From Halichondria panicea (lineage: Eukaryota; Porifera; Demospongiae; Suberitida; Halichondriidae), in the NCBI RefSeq assembly GCF_963675165.1, contig NC_087386.1, positions 5,777,566 to 5,841,565 on the forward strand: a stretch of 64,000 nucleotides of DNA, read 5' to 3'. Position 1 is the first letter of the stretch; each line of letters begins with the position of its first letter. The notes beneath the pieces are model-generated. The model was not told the DNA's origin. It searched no databases and saw nothing but the letters and a program-made list of their open reading frames with translations. The position numbers and the translations under genes are program-made. Positions 11,043 to 21,943 of this stretch are shown piece after piece.

Positions 11043-12687
11043 CTGTGTGTGGTGTGTGTGTGTGTGTGTGATGTGTGATGTGTGTGTGGTGTGTGTGTGT
11101 GGGAGGGGGACTTTACAATGTTGACTCAGTACGTCCCTTGGTTACAGAGGGAGGTGTGGGAAAGTAGAGTGATTATGTAATCAATGTGAGAGTGTTGATG
11201 AATGGTAATAGTGACTAAATGCTGTGTGTCTATTTGTTAAGACAATAAGAGCATTTTTTGAGACAATGGCTTTAGCCTACACGCTGTATCTATCGCTATA
11301 GCAACACACAGGAAAAGGTCAGCTGACTCTCAGAGTACGTTGTCTGACTCTCACTCTATTACAAATAGTTTAACAATGCAGAAAAAATAAACAGTAATCC
11401 AATGTCAGCCATATAACTAAAGGCCAGGCACTCACAGACAGAGGAAACTCTTAATGCTTTACACTGTATATCTGTGCAGAGCTACAGTGTGGTCACCCTC
11501 TAATAATATAGACAGGTTAAACAGCCGCAAAGTCTCCATAGCATGTGTTTTTGTGTTACTGCCCAAGGGGATCCCCTCCCTATAGACTGTACATGCACTG
11601 ACTTACCTTTGCTGATCCATCAGAATCCGTAGTGTCCTGTTGTTCACCAGAAAGTTGTCACAGTCTAGCCGCTGGATAAACAACAATTGTATAGTTAATC
11701 TGAGCTAGATACTGTGGATACCAAAATTGCAATAACTAAAACTGTATCTACTACTGTCTTGGGCAGACCAACAGTGGTTGAAATAAAGAGGTGGCCTGCT
11801 AACACAGGTCCAAACACATGCTATGGAGACTTTGGGCCCATTAACCTGGCTGTATTATAGAGGGTGACCTGCTTACAGGGTGACCACTATAGACAGGTTT
11901 CACTGTATCATAATGGCACAGTGCATCCAGCTTAGAGAGTAGATTACCACAAATTTGTGAGTAGCTGTACTTAAATGTAAATCTCTTTTGATTGGAACCT
12001 TTCTAAGAAATTGTGCTGATACTAATGTGTAGGTGAATGACCAAGCTACAACATACTCAAAAATGTTTTCATGGAAACATAAGGTGGTGGGTTTGTGGTG
12101 ATTAATAGAACAAGAACAAATTTTTATAGTGGTTGATAAAGGGTTGGTTTGTGGTTTTCAGCTGCTGATGTCATCAAAATAGTAGAAAATAGTAATTATG
12201 TAGCTTTTCAGTGTTATCTCAACGATGGGATATAGGATGTTCTTGGTATCAAAATGTAGCCCATTTATCTGTTAACTTACTACAGAAATTTGAAAGCTAA
12301 GCTATTAATTTGTCAGAAGTTATTACTCTAACCAAAAGTGTACCTGAAAACCAGTAAATCATGAATTATAAACACTGTGAACATAATGTAACACCCATAA
12401 AGGGATAGTCAGGATACCTAAACCATTGAACAATTATGTGATGAAGTCTAGGACCTTAGCTGTACAAGATTACTGTTTTCATGGTCATTCACCTACACAT
12501 TGGTATCAACACCATTTCTTAGAAATGTTCCGATCAAAAGATATTTACATTTAAATACAGCTATTCACAAATTTGTGGTAATCTACTCTCTAAGCTGGAT
12601 GCACTGTACGTCTAGAGAGAGCCTTGCTAGGTCGTTACAATAGATGGGCCGGGAATGAGGCTAGAGATGGCCACACTGATAACTCAC
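11043..12687 (-). other. COLGALT copy 1 intronic sequence
   Basis: A GT/TG microsatellite is present at ~11046-11100. The rest flanks the 65-nt exon 11607-11671 and is near-identical to 25380-26279 and 60481-61476 with indels. The part 11935-12600, shared with 60735-61410, contains an inverted pair (around GTGAATGACCA..TGGTCATTCACCTACAC), so it may be another foldback element. No gene is seen. Confidence 0.4.
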
Positions 12688-12802
12688 AAAGAGGTAGTCT
12701 GCCCCTGAACGCCTGGCCGCCTCCAGACCTTCTTGTCTCAGCTGGGCAACATGGACAAACCTCTCGTCATGCTCCTCGAAGGGGTCAAGTTTCAGATACA
12801 GC

Positions 12803-13645
12803 CAGGGAGTTGGACCAACACGTAGCGATTCAACTTCCCAATCGTGCACACCATCTGCACAGTGGGGGAGTAAGTGGATATAAATGAAGTGATGTCACCC
12901 GTACACAGTGATACATAGCTCAAGTTGTGTAGTGAAAGCAAAGGCAAGAATAGCTGAAAGCATAACAACACGTACTGTCTATCTAAGACATTAATGTAAG
13001 TGGGTCAGCCCCAGTCAATTAGCCAACTCACAGTGCAGTTGTACTTTGCAATATCGGTCCAAAAGTGTTTGGCAGAGAACTTTTTCCTAATGATGAGAGT
13101 GGCTCCTGTGTAGATCATAGGCCCTCCACCGTGTGCGAGGCCATGGGAATGGTAGAGGGGCAGGACAGAGTACACACAGTCACTGTCAGTCACTCCTCCG
13201 GCAATCCCAAAGAAAGTAGGAGAACGAAACAATCTGTGAGAGAGAGGGACGGGATTAGTACAGTCTGATACTCAAGGTGTGTGTGTGTGAGGTATCTAGT
13301 GGTGGGGTAGCTGAGATAATAAGGTGCAATTCTGTACACAATAATAACAGACTGAAATGATAAAATCTACAGATATATGCAGCTAGCTAGCTAGATGGCC
13401 GTTGAAAGGTACGTGACTTAGAAGATCTGACGCCTCTCAGATCCAGACACATGAGAGTAGTGAGAATGATATCTTAGCCAGCTGATGGAGGTATCTATTG
13501 TAGGATGGGAGGGTACTCACACTTACCATGAATTGTGTTGCCTATACAGTAGGTCTTTAGATTCTCCATTCGCCATGGTCCAAGACACATCATGCAAGTC
13601 CTTGAATTTATTTATGTGTCTGATTTGGTAAAGATCATTAAGCCT
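12803..13645 (-). pseudogene. FATP/SLC27-type acyl-CoA synthetase fragment, fused to COLGALT exon 2
   Basis: The - strand exon 13233-13032 encodes GGVTDSDCVYSVLPLYHSHG, then GATLIIRKKFSAKHFW and KYNCT. The next exon starts at 12854 with MVCTIGELNRYVL. Both match the AMP-binding core of very-long-chain acyl-CoA synthetases/FATPs (LPLYH; KKFSA..FW; GE..RYL). At ~12800 the FATP frame stops and COLGALT exon 2 begins with no intron: a chimeric breakpoint shared with ~61593. A candidate upstream exon (13645-13527) contains an ATG in good context but is of unknown identity. The 13032-13233 exon is one base shorter than the 36.8 kb copy, so the reading frame across the exon differs. Confidence 0.65.
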
Positions 13646-13749
13646 CTGAAATACACCGCGGTTACAGAATACCAATTATTTGGGCATGCGCAGTAGGAGT
13701 ATGTGTCATATGACCAACGAGATCTCCCCTTTTTCTGCAAAAGTCCAAA
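13646..13749. promoter_or_regulatory. Head-to-head promoter region of kinase-ANK gene 1
   Basis: The ~100-bp gap between the - strand candidate exon and the kinase ATG contains GGGCATGCGCAGTAGGAG (about 13682-13699). CATGCGCAGTA recurs before the second kinase (27123-27133) and at 37444-37454. It resembles an NRF-1-type half site. Sharing it across copies supports a bidirectional promoter, but no transcription data were available. Confidence 0.45.
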
Positions 13750-16700
13750 ATGGCTACAAGAAGTGACCTTGATGCTCTGGTGGTCCAGGTGGAAGGATTG
13801 GGTCTAGAGGAGAACCAAGCTGGCTCAGGGGCTTATGGCTGTGTCTTTAGAGTGACGGTGAATGGAAGACACTGCATTGCTAAGAAGCTTCACTCCATAT
13901 TGCTCCAAGAGCGATCCCTTGGACAGAGGGAGAGCATTGTGACAAAGTTCAGAAATGAATGTCATATTCTGAGTGTTTTACATCACCCCAACATAGTAGG
14001 TTTCGTTGGAGTCCATTACGGCCGCAATAAGAACGACATCAGTCTAATAATGGAGAGGCTTCATTCCGACTTGGCTGATTTCGTTGAAACCCATCGAGAC
14101 ACGAATATCGCCACTAGAATCCATATCCTGTATGATGTATCCAAAGGCCTTCACTATCTTCACTCTCTGACCCCTTCCCTCATCCATCGTGACCTCACTG
14201 CTCCCAACATCCTGCTCACTGAGGACCTCACTGCCAAGATCGGAGACCTGGGTGTCTCCAGGTATGTTTGCAAAGGAAAATGTTTTTTAATAGACAAAAT
14301 GAGATTTACTTAATGTGGGAAAACAAAGGCAGACATGTAAAACCTAATGTTCATTTACAGGTATGTTGATCTGGAGAGGTTGACTCATGTTCTGACAAAT
14401 ATCCCGGGAAATCCAACCTACATGCCTCCCGAGTGTCATGAGGAACGGCCCACCTACACTACCAAGCTGGACATCTTTTCATTCGGTCATCTCATCATTC
14501 ACACTGTTATCGGTGATTTCCCTAAAGTATACAACATACCTCGAAGTGATCGCAACTATTTAAAATATCTAAATGGGGGAAAGGAAGAGCTCATGCGTCG
14601 AAGCACTGCTGTCCATGACAAAATGGGTGTCACACATGATCTTTATCCTCTTGTTGTTAGCTGCCTCCATGACCGACCTCAACAGAGACCATCAGTTGAC
14701 GAAGTGATTGTCTCACTCAGAAAGCTGTGTCTACAGCACCCCAGGATGGTACGTGAGTGAGTGGGTGGAGGTATCAAATGTGCATTGTCAGCTTATATAG
14801 TGTTAGTGTCGACTGTATGCTGGTACTTCTGTGTGGGTGGCTATAGAATCTTGAACAGTATATAACATGTACATACAATTTTTGTCATTCCATCTTTTGT
14901 GTGTGTTTACTGAGAGTGTATTTTCTCCCAGGAATTTGTGGATGCTTATAAGACGGGTGATGTGGGTGTGGTTCTGGAGCTACTGGAGTGTGGGGCTGAT
15001 CCCAACCAGGCAGACAAGGTGAGGGGAATACTGTCTACAGTGCCAATATGTCCGTTGGTTGATGATATTGTCTCTACAGGATGGTGCTCTTTACTGGGCT
15101 AGTGACAATGGACATGATGAGATAGTGAGGGTCCTCTTAGCAGCCAAGGCTACAGTCAACACTCAGAACAAGGTTGGTTTTGTTTTTTAAACACATTCTG
15201 TTTACATTAATATCGTTTTCCTCCTATGTACAGTCAGGAGAGACCCCTCTTTGGACTGCCAGTTTTGATGGTCACCAGAAATGTATGGAGCTTCTAATCG
15301 ATTCTGGGGCCAATGTTGATGTGCCCGAAGAGGTGAGTGTAAGTAGCTGTACACACATCTCAGATGCCACTAGCCACAGAGCCTCTGTTGACCTGGTCCA
15401 TTAGACACCAGAGCTAGTCATGTTTGTGTAGAGAGCACTGGTAGTTAGTGTACCGAGGTACGACACGCATCTCGTGATCTATTCAAACAATTTTTACGTT
15501 CTTTTTGATATAATGTGTTCCCAACAATAACTCTGTTATTCTGTGACTAAGGCTCAAGGGTAGTATAGTTTAGACCTAGAGGTAACTGTTTATGTCGCTG
15601 AACCCGTAAACGTCATCACAATGGAATATTCAATTAAAAAACAATGTCGTACCTCCTCTGCCCTGACATTAGTGTAGATAGTCATGTGATATTGTATGAG
15701 TGATATTGTGTAATGAGTGGATCTGTACTATCTTGACTCTGTACAGGATGGAACCACAGCATTGTGGGTAGCTGCTCAGAATGGTCATGTGAGGGCAGTG
15801 GAATTGTTGATTGCTGCCAAAGCTAGAGTTGACATTCAAAATAAGGTGAGATTTACTAGAGTAGTGGATTGAGTAGTGGATTAGCTGGTCCAGTTGCGGG
15901 TTAGTGTAAAAGCTGGAATGCGGAATAGAACGAAAAATGGAATGACTAAAAAGAGAGCTGCTGATGGTGTTCTTAGTCTTAAATACTTGTGCTACAGAAG
16001 CCTTTTATAGACACAAAGCTAATTTTAGAAGACTATTACTATAGGAGTAAAAAGTAGACTGAGTATAATTATAGTAGCAACATTGAACATTACAAATACA
16101 CATAATTATACGTGTCTATAGACTTAGCGAAGTAATTATGTTGTGCCCAAAGTAAGGTGGAGTGTGAAGTCTATAGCTATAGTTTTATATACAGGACACT
16201 CCAAAGCTATACCTTTCTTCTATCTGCATGCCTGCAAAGTTTTGGCCCTTGGTGAAACTTTAAACAATTTGTGCGTGTTGAAGAGACACACTGACCAAGC
16301 ATTTTGCCATTGATTTCTGAACACATTGGGTTGTGGAGTCAGCAAATTCCACATTTATACTCTCAACAATGAAACTGTTATCTCAATATCTACCACTGTG
16401 CAACAGTGTGTGTAAGTTGTTGATCCTCTTTCCAATAACAGGTGTCATGTGATGATTACAGCCAGCTACATGTTCCGTTCCATATCTGCATTCCAGCTTT
16501 TACACTAACCCTCCAGTTGCTGTTATACATAATTATAATTATGGTTTATGGTCTATATAACACAGGACAACCAGACAGCTCTGTATGCATGTAGCCAGTA
16601 ACAACAGCATCGTGATCTCTCTTTTAATTGCATTCCAATTAATCTTTTTTACATTGGTTTTCAATGTAGTGTGTTCCCTACAATAACTCTATTATTCTGT

Positions 16701-19684
16701 GACTAAGGCTCAAGGGTAGTATAGTTTAGACATAGATCTAACTGTTTCCGTCGCTGAACCCCAGTGAACCCTATTCAGTTAGGAGATATGCTTGCTACAA
16801 ATGTTGAGAGCACTGCACCTTTCATATACATCTGGACGAGTTCTAACCAGGACCTCAGCTGGAGAAACACTATAGCTAGCCATAGAGACCTTGAGCAACG
16901 TACAGAGCTAGCTAAACAGCTAGTTTTACAAGCGTTCTACAGGTCTATAGAGTTTGTCGTGACAAGGTCGCGGTTAAGGTTACAGTATACTAATTGCTCA
17001 TGAATGATTCATAAGATATTTATTTCTCATCACAACGTTATATTTGTAACTTGCAACGATTATCAATGGAAAGAGAACATGGAACAATGCTAGCTACAAT
17101 AATAACTCAGAGTTTATATGTCGTGTAATCCAATGAAGTGGTCTGAGGTCAGCTGGAAAAACTGAGTATTTTGTCGTCAAATTTTGTTGACTGCATAGCT
17201 TCTAGGTTGTCTTTCTGACCAGTATTCGATGCCTGAAGACTTACTGGAGGGCGACTCGAAGAGATCTTGTTCATAGAGACCTTACAGCAAAAAATATATC
17301 CTTGTTACTATACTCTACAGTCGCTATATTAGCCTACAAAAACAGCTAGAAAAATAGCCGTAACTTTGTTGTAACTTACTCTCTTGGGAAAAACTCTTCG
17401 AGTCACCCTGCCCCTTTATTCGTATAATAAGAAACAGCAGAGTATACGGTAAGGAGGGGTTTCCTGGTGCCTGGAATTAACGCAGAGTAACCATTGCCAC
17501 ATGAGAGCCATTTTACTAGCTGAACTACATTGAACACCCACGCAGATTTGAGCGTGGGTGGAACAGTATACCGTAACCTTAACTACCAGCTAAACAAACG
17601 TCATCACAAATGAAGATTCAATTAAATAAGTGTCGTACCTCTTCTGCCCTGACATTAGTGTAGATAGTCATGTGATATTGTATGAGTGATAATATGATTG
17701 TGTAATGAGTGGATCTGTACTATCTTGACTCTGTACAGAATGGAACCACGGCATTGTACATGGCCTGTAGGAATGGTCACTGTGGAGTTGTTAGAATGTT
17801 GTTGGAGGCCAAGGCTGACGTTCACAACAAGAATAATGTGAGTCACGCTGCATGGTGGTCTTTGTGTACTCTGCTGATTCCACGGTTGAGTGTGTGTACT
17901 GTCACCTCTGTGTCAGTCTCGTTCCTAGGCCGCTTTTTTTGAAGGGGGAAAAGGCCTGGTGTCCATTGCTTGGGTGTTAGTGCGCATGGTAATCGTGCAC
18001 TAATGTAAAACTTTTGCAAACTAGTCCGTTTACTAGGAATATGTTCCGTAATACGTACTTCCATACTGAAGCTATGGCTTATGCCCTCTATTGCGTTGGC
18101 CAAGAAAGCTGGTACACTTAGTCTGAAGTCTGAGGCCAGTAGTCTCTAGTTCTACGATGGTCGTATAGTTGTCTTCTCAAGCAGCAGTTAGAAGTACCAT
18201 AGGAAGCATGCACAAAGACTTGCTATAGCCAGTCCTTCCAAGCTCAGACATTCCGACCATACGACTGTCGTGAAGTAGACGAGAGGCTCTTCTGGCTTCA
18301 GACTAGTGTGCAAGCCTTCTTGATCAACACAATAGAAGCACGGTAGATAGATGGAAAAGAAGGGGATTACCCATATTTTACAGCAAAACTAAGTGCATGC
18401 GCACTATCAGTAGACACCAGGCCGCATTTTCCTCCCTTCCATTCCATACAAAAGAATCGGCCTGGGAACGAGGCTACCTCTGTGTATGAGTGGACTGAGT
18501 AGTGGAGAGTGTACAATTAGCTGGTCCAGTTGCTGTGATATATAATTATATGGTTTATGGTCTATAACAGGACAACCAGACAGCTCTGTATGCAGCCAGT
18601 AATCATGGACATGATGAGATAGTGAGGGTCCTCTTAGCAGCCAAGGCTACAGTCAACACTCAGGAGAAGGTTGGTTTTGTTGTACAAATACATTTCCCAC
18701 AACATGCTGTTTACATTGTTTTCCTCCTATGTACAGGAGGGACGGTCCCCTCTTTGGACAGCCAGTTTCAGTGGTCACCAGAAATGTATGGAGCTCCTAA
18801 TCGATGCTGGGGCCAATGTTGATGTACCTCAACAGGTGAGTGTAAGTATCTGTACACACATCTCAGAGGCCACTAGCCACAGAGCCTCCCCATGTTCTGT
18901 TGATCTGGTCCATTATACACCAGAGCTAGTCATGTTTGTGTAGAGAGCACTGGTAGTTGGTGTACCGAGGTACGACACGCATCTATTCATACGTTGTTTT
19001 ATATAATGTGTTCCCAACAATAACTCTGTTATTCTGTGACTAAGGCTCAAGGGTAGTATAGTTTAGACCTAGATCTAACTGTTTCCGTTGCTGAACCCGT
19101 AAACGTCATCACAATGGAATATTCAATTCAAAAACAATGTCGTACCTCCTCTGCCCTGACATTATTGTAGATAGTCATGTGATATTGTATGAGGTGATAT
19201 TGTGTAATGAGTGGATCTGTACTATCTTGACTCTGTACAGGGTGGAGGCACTGCGCTGATGGTAGCTGCTCAGAATGGTCATGTGAGGGCAGTGGAATTA
19301 TTAATTGCTGCAAAAGCTAAAATTGACATTCAACAGAAGGTGAGATTTACTACTTGTCTGTTAGTAATTATTTGGATCTGTACACAGAACGGAGCCACAG
19401 CATTGTACATGGCCAGTCAGAATGGTCACTGTGGAGTTGTTAGAATGTTGTTGGAGGCCAAGGCTGACGTTAAAATCAAAACTAATGTGAGTCACGCTGC
19501 ATGATTGTATATAATTATGATACTGTATATCACCATGGCAACATTAAATCCAGTGGTTTTGTGATAAATTCCTTATTTCCCTTCATCACTAACTGCTCAC
19601 ATACCCACTATACAGAACGGACGTACTGCCTATGATGTGGCTAGTAGGAAAGGACATACTCAAGTGTGTGAACTACTACACTGA
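13750..19684 (+). CDS. Kinase-ankyrin receptor-like gene 1 (TKL-type kinase + 10 ANK exons)
   Basis: Exons: 13750-14261, 14361-14748 (kinase, 300 codons), then ANK exons 14932-15018, 15080-15172, 15234-15332, 15747-15845, 17739-17837, 18571-18669, 18737-18835, 19241-19339, 19388-19486 and 19616-19684 (TGA). All junctions keep frame and give ~613 residues. Kinase features: glycine loop GSGAYG (25-30), Lys45/46 in IAKKLH, Glu70, HRDL (146-149) with Asn153, DLG (166-168) in place of DFG, MPPE, DIFSFG and the C-lobe RP in DRPQQRPS. The key catalytic residues are present, so an active Ser/Thr/Tyr kinase is likely. No signal peptide or membrane segment is seen; a cytoplasmic sensor-kinase is inferred. 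The second ANK exon (15080) is two codons short. If the intron after the kinase is not spliced, a kinase-only product ends four codons later (MVRE, stop at 14758). Confidence 0.88.
16978..17578. mobile_element. TTAA-flanked MITE, copy c
   Basis: Same termini as copy a, with TTAA at 16974-16977 and 17579-17582. It sits at the equivalent position of kinase-ANK gene 1, in the intron before the C-type ANK exon, so it was inherited with the block. Confidence 0.75.
17914..18476. mobile_element. TAGCCTC MITE (long form), copy b
   Basis: Flanked by CCTCTGTGT at 17905-17913 and again immediately right of 18476. The left terminus is decayed (CAGTCTCGTTCC) and the right terminus GGGAACGAGGCTA is intact. 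It occupies the same intron as copy a. Confidence 0.65.
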
Positions 19685-19947
19685 CTCTGTACCTTATTAA
19701 CTGTACTGTTACCATGGCAGCTAGCCTCTGATAGATACGTTGATTGCAAATTTATACACTACATCATTTTGTCTTATAATTAATTTTTTTTCTATATACG
19801 GTTTCTCATGTATTTCACCAAGTTACATTCTGATCATGTAAAACTTGAAAGTTAATTGGTCAATAATGAGAAATGTGCAAAATTAATAACCTGAAACTAG
19901 ATTGAATTGTTTGTCTAAAGGTGCGGCCTGGAATCGAGGCTATATAA

Positions 19948-20463
19948 TTATATAGGTGCTTGATTCTCAATCACATCTTGAGATAGGAATCCCACTTGTA
20001 GTAGATAAGAGATGACAGCATGATGATCACATGACACAGCTGTAGAGGAAATACAATCACGAATATAATTATAAGGAATTCAAAAAAAGACAATAATTAT
20101 TACCGCAAATAAATCTAATAACCAGCTCAACTTCTACAGCTATAGGGTATAATATGTTTCCTCGATCACCATCAGTAATGCAAATACAAAAAGATTTCCA
20201 AGGTTACCATAGATACACAGCCAAACTGACTTCCCTCACTATTCCGTAGAGGGGACTCAAACAAAGATCTACAAACAGACAGCTAGCTTCAACATGTATT
20301 AACACACACGCACCCTCTGTAAAGGAATACTCCATCTCTCACCATAATGAAGAGGTGTCTGATTGTCTGTGTCCTCAATATTAACATCTGCTCCCCTCTT
20401 CACAAGTAGTTTCACCATGTTCAGGTTGCCACGGTCACAGGCTCAGTGAAGAAGACCCATCCC
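19948..20463 (-). pseudogene. ACBD6-like ankyrin exons, nonsense-mutated copy
   Basis: The - strand exon 20463-20343 (121 nt) encodes the ankyrin repeat with ACDRGNLNMVKLLVKRGADV but carries TGA in place of the Trp of LLHW. The last exon, 20039-19948, has the same net 33-nt in-frame deletion seen in the copies at 35.1 and 56.5 kb. The pair lies 3' of COLGALT copy 2 and tail-to-tail with kinase-ANK gene 1. Confidence 0.65.
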
Positions 20464-21498
20464 CTGTATCATGAAATGCATCTCTATATACAACAATCTA
20501 GCGTTAATTTGTTGTAAGTTCGGACAATCCAAACTAGCATGGTTATAGTTCAAGGAAATTAGACAGCAATATTCTTACTTTTAGACTACTGTCAGCTGAT
20601 TATAAGGTGTGCCTTATTTATGGTGTTGCACTGAACTACTTGTAAGCAAAGATTGGACTAACGAGATACGGACATTGCGTATAATAATAGACTGTATATC
20701 TCCAGAGCTCTCACATGAGGTCCCAGTTTGGTGTGATCCGATTGGCCTCTTCCAGCACTCAAACACGACATCATCCTCCAGAATCAGGATTTGATCCAGA
20801 CCCTCTGTCATCATCTGGGGAGCAAGAGAGGTACAGTAAGACTTGTCTATACTGGTCACCCTTGGACAGACCAACAGTGGCTATTATAACAAGATGCTCA
20901 GTAGAGCATTCATCTCGTGCGTTGACATAACGGACACGCAATGAACTTTATTGTAATGACTTTAACATATGGGGATTCTACAAAGCAACGATTGGATTGA
21001 TTAGAGAAAACAGTGTTTTTTGTCACCTTTGAAGACAAGTAGTTTATTATTTTTCAACCACTGTCTCATTATCAGTTAAAGCAATTCATGAAAGTGTCTA
21101 GTTCGCTCAAACAGCTAATGTTTGTGTCCGCACACAGGAGACTTAGGAGCACATTAACCTGGCTGTACTATTATAGAGGGTGACCACATTAGACAGGTTT
21201 CACACAGTTACAAGTGCCCACAATGCAACAGGTAGCAATACTTTCTGTACACATCAAGTATCCACTAATGACCACTCACCTGCTGCCATATCGTGTGGTG
21301 ACTAAGGAAACAGCTGACCTCTCCAAAGGTCATAGATCGTTCTCCCCAAGGGTCCTTCCAGCCAGAAAGGTACTTGATGCCCAGACTGTCCAGGTAGCTC
21401 TGATTCAACTGTCTGTAGTGGCGAGGGATAAAATAAACAAAAGAGGTTCTTTTAAATATGAGTTCCCCACCACATCCTTGTGTATCAATTAGTGTGTA

Positions 21499-21633
21499 TT
21501 GTCTCCTCCCCCATCCCTCTGTATTGTACAGCCAGTTATGTCTCCCCTCACACACAGTGAACCTATACTCTACACCATGCAGTACATCTCAAGACTACCC
21601 TCTCTCAATGACAATTTGGGGTTGGACGTGAAA
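21499..21633 (+). repeat. Inverted copy of COLGALT exon 7 region (second block)
   Basis: Same inverted segment as 6752-6885; the donor position is further decayed (GTGAAAAG). It lies between exons 8 and 9 of COLGALT copy 2. Confidence 0.65.
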
Positions 21634-21943
21634 AGCCACTATCTAAAACCTTACTCCATACGATGTATAATTATTAATTTTCTCTCACCTTCCATCGACA
21701 GCATCAAAGAGGGTGTAGTTGAAGTTGAGCTCGTCCAGGCTTAAAATCATCCGGTTCCTTCTTTCTGGCCTCCGTACTAGCCCAATCATAAACACCTACC
21801 AAATATTGTTTGGAAATTATCAGTGAACTTTTATGATTTCCGTACACATACAACATAACTGTAATAGTAGAGACAGCTTACCGCGTCCAACCCCAAGTTG
21901 TTCTTGACAGGGGGTGGTCTGGAGATGTGCTGACTGTACAATA

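Larger units (their letters stand above)
6533..12800 (-). pseudogene. Procollagen galactosyltransferase (GT25) copy 1, broken
   Basis: Exons in transcript order: ~12800-12688 (5' end fused to FATP sequence), 11671-11607, 11042-10967, 10811-10607, exon 6 (starting ~10.53 kb, ending before ~10.41 kb), 7211-7135, 7048-6942 and 6665-6533. Family signatures are the LDCDNFLVNN segment, YSNFWCG, GYYKRTPDYI, the VFMIGLVRRPERRNRM start of the second glycosyltransferase half, and GEVGCFLSHHTIW. These enzymes act in the ER and add galactose to hydroxylysine in collagen. This copy is disabled: exon 5 has an in-frame TGA where copy 2 has CAA, and its donor reads AT instead of GT. Exon 1 and everything after exon 9 are missing. 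The intron between exons 6 and 7 holds the large minisatellite. Confidence 0.8.

Noticed and set aside
11043-11100. TG-repeat as a functional element
   Set aside because: An ordinary (TG)n microsatellite next to a splice acceptor; it differs in length in copy 2 and nothing further can be said.
14250-14262. Reading the DLG motif as evidence for a pseudokinase
   Set aside because: The metal-binding Asp is retained, along with the HRD Asp, Asn153, the glycine loop and a Lys; DLG occurs in active kinases, so inactivity is not supported.
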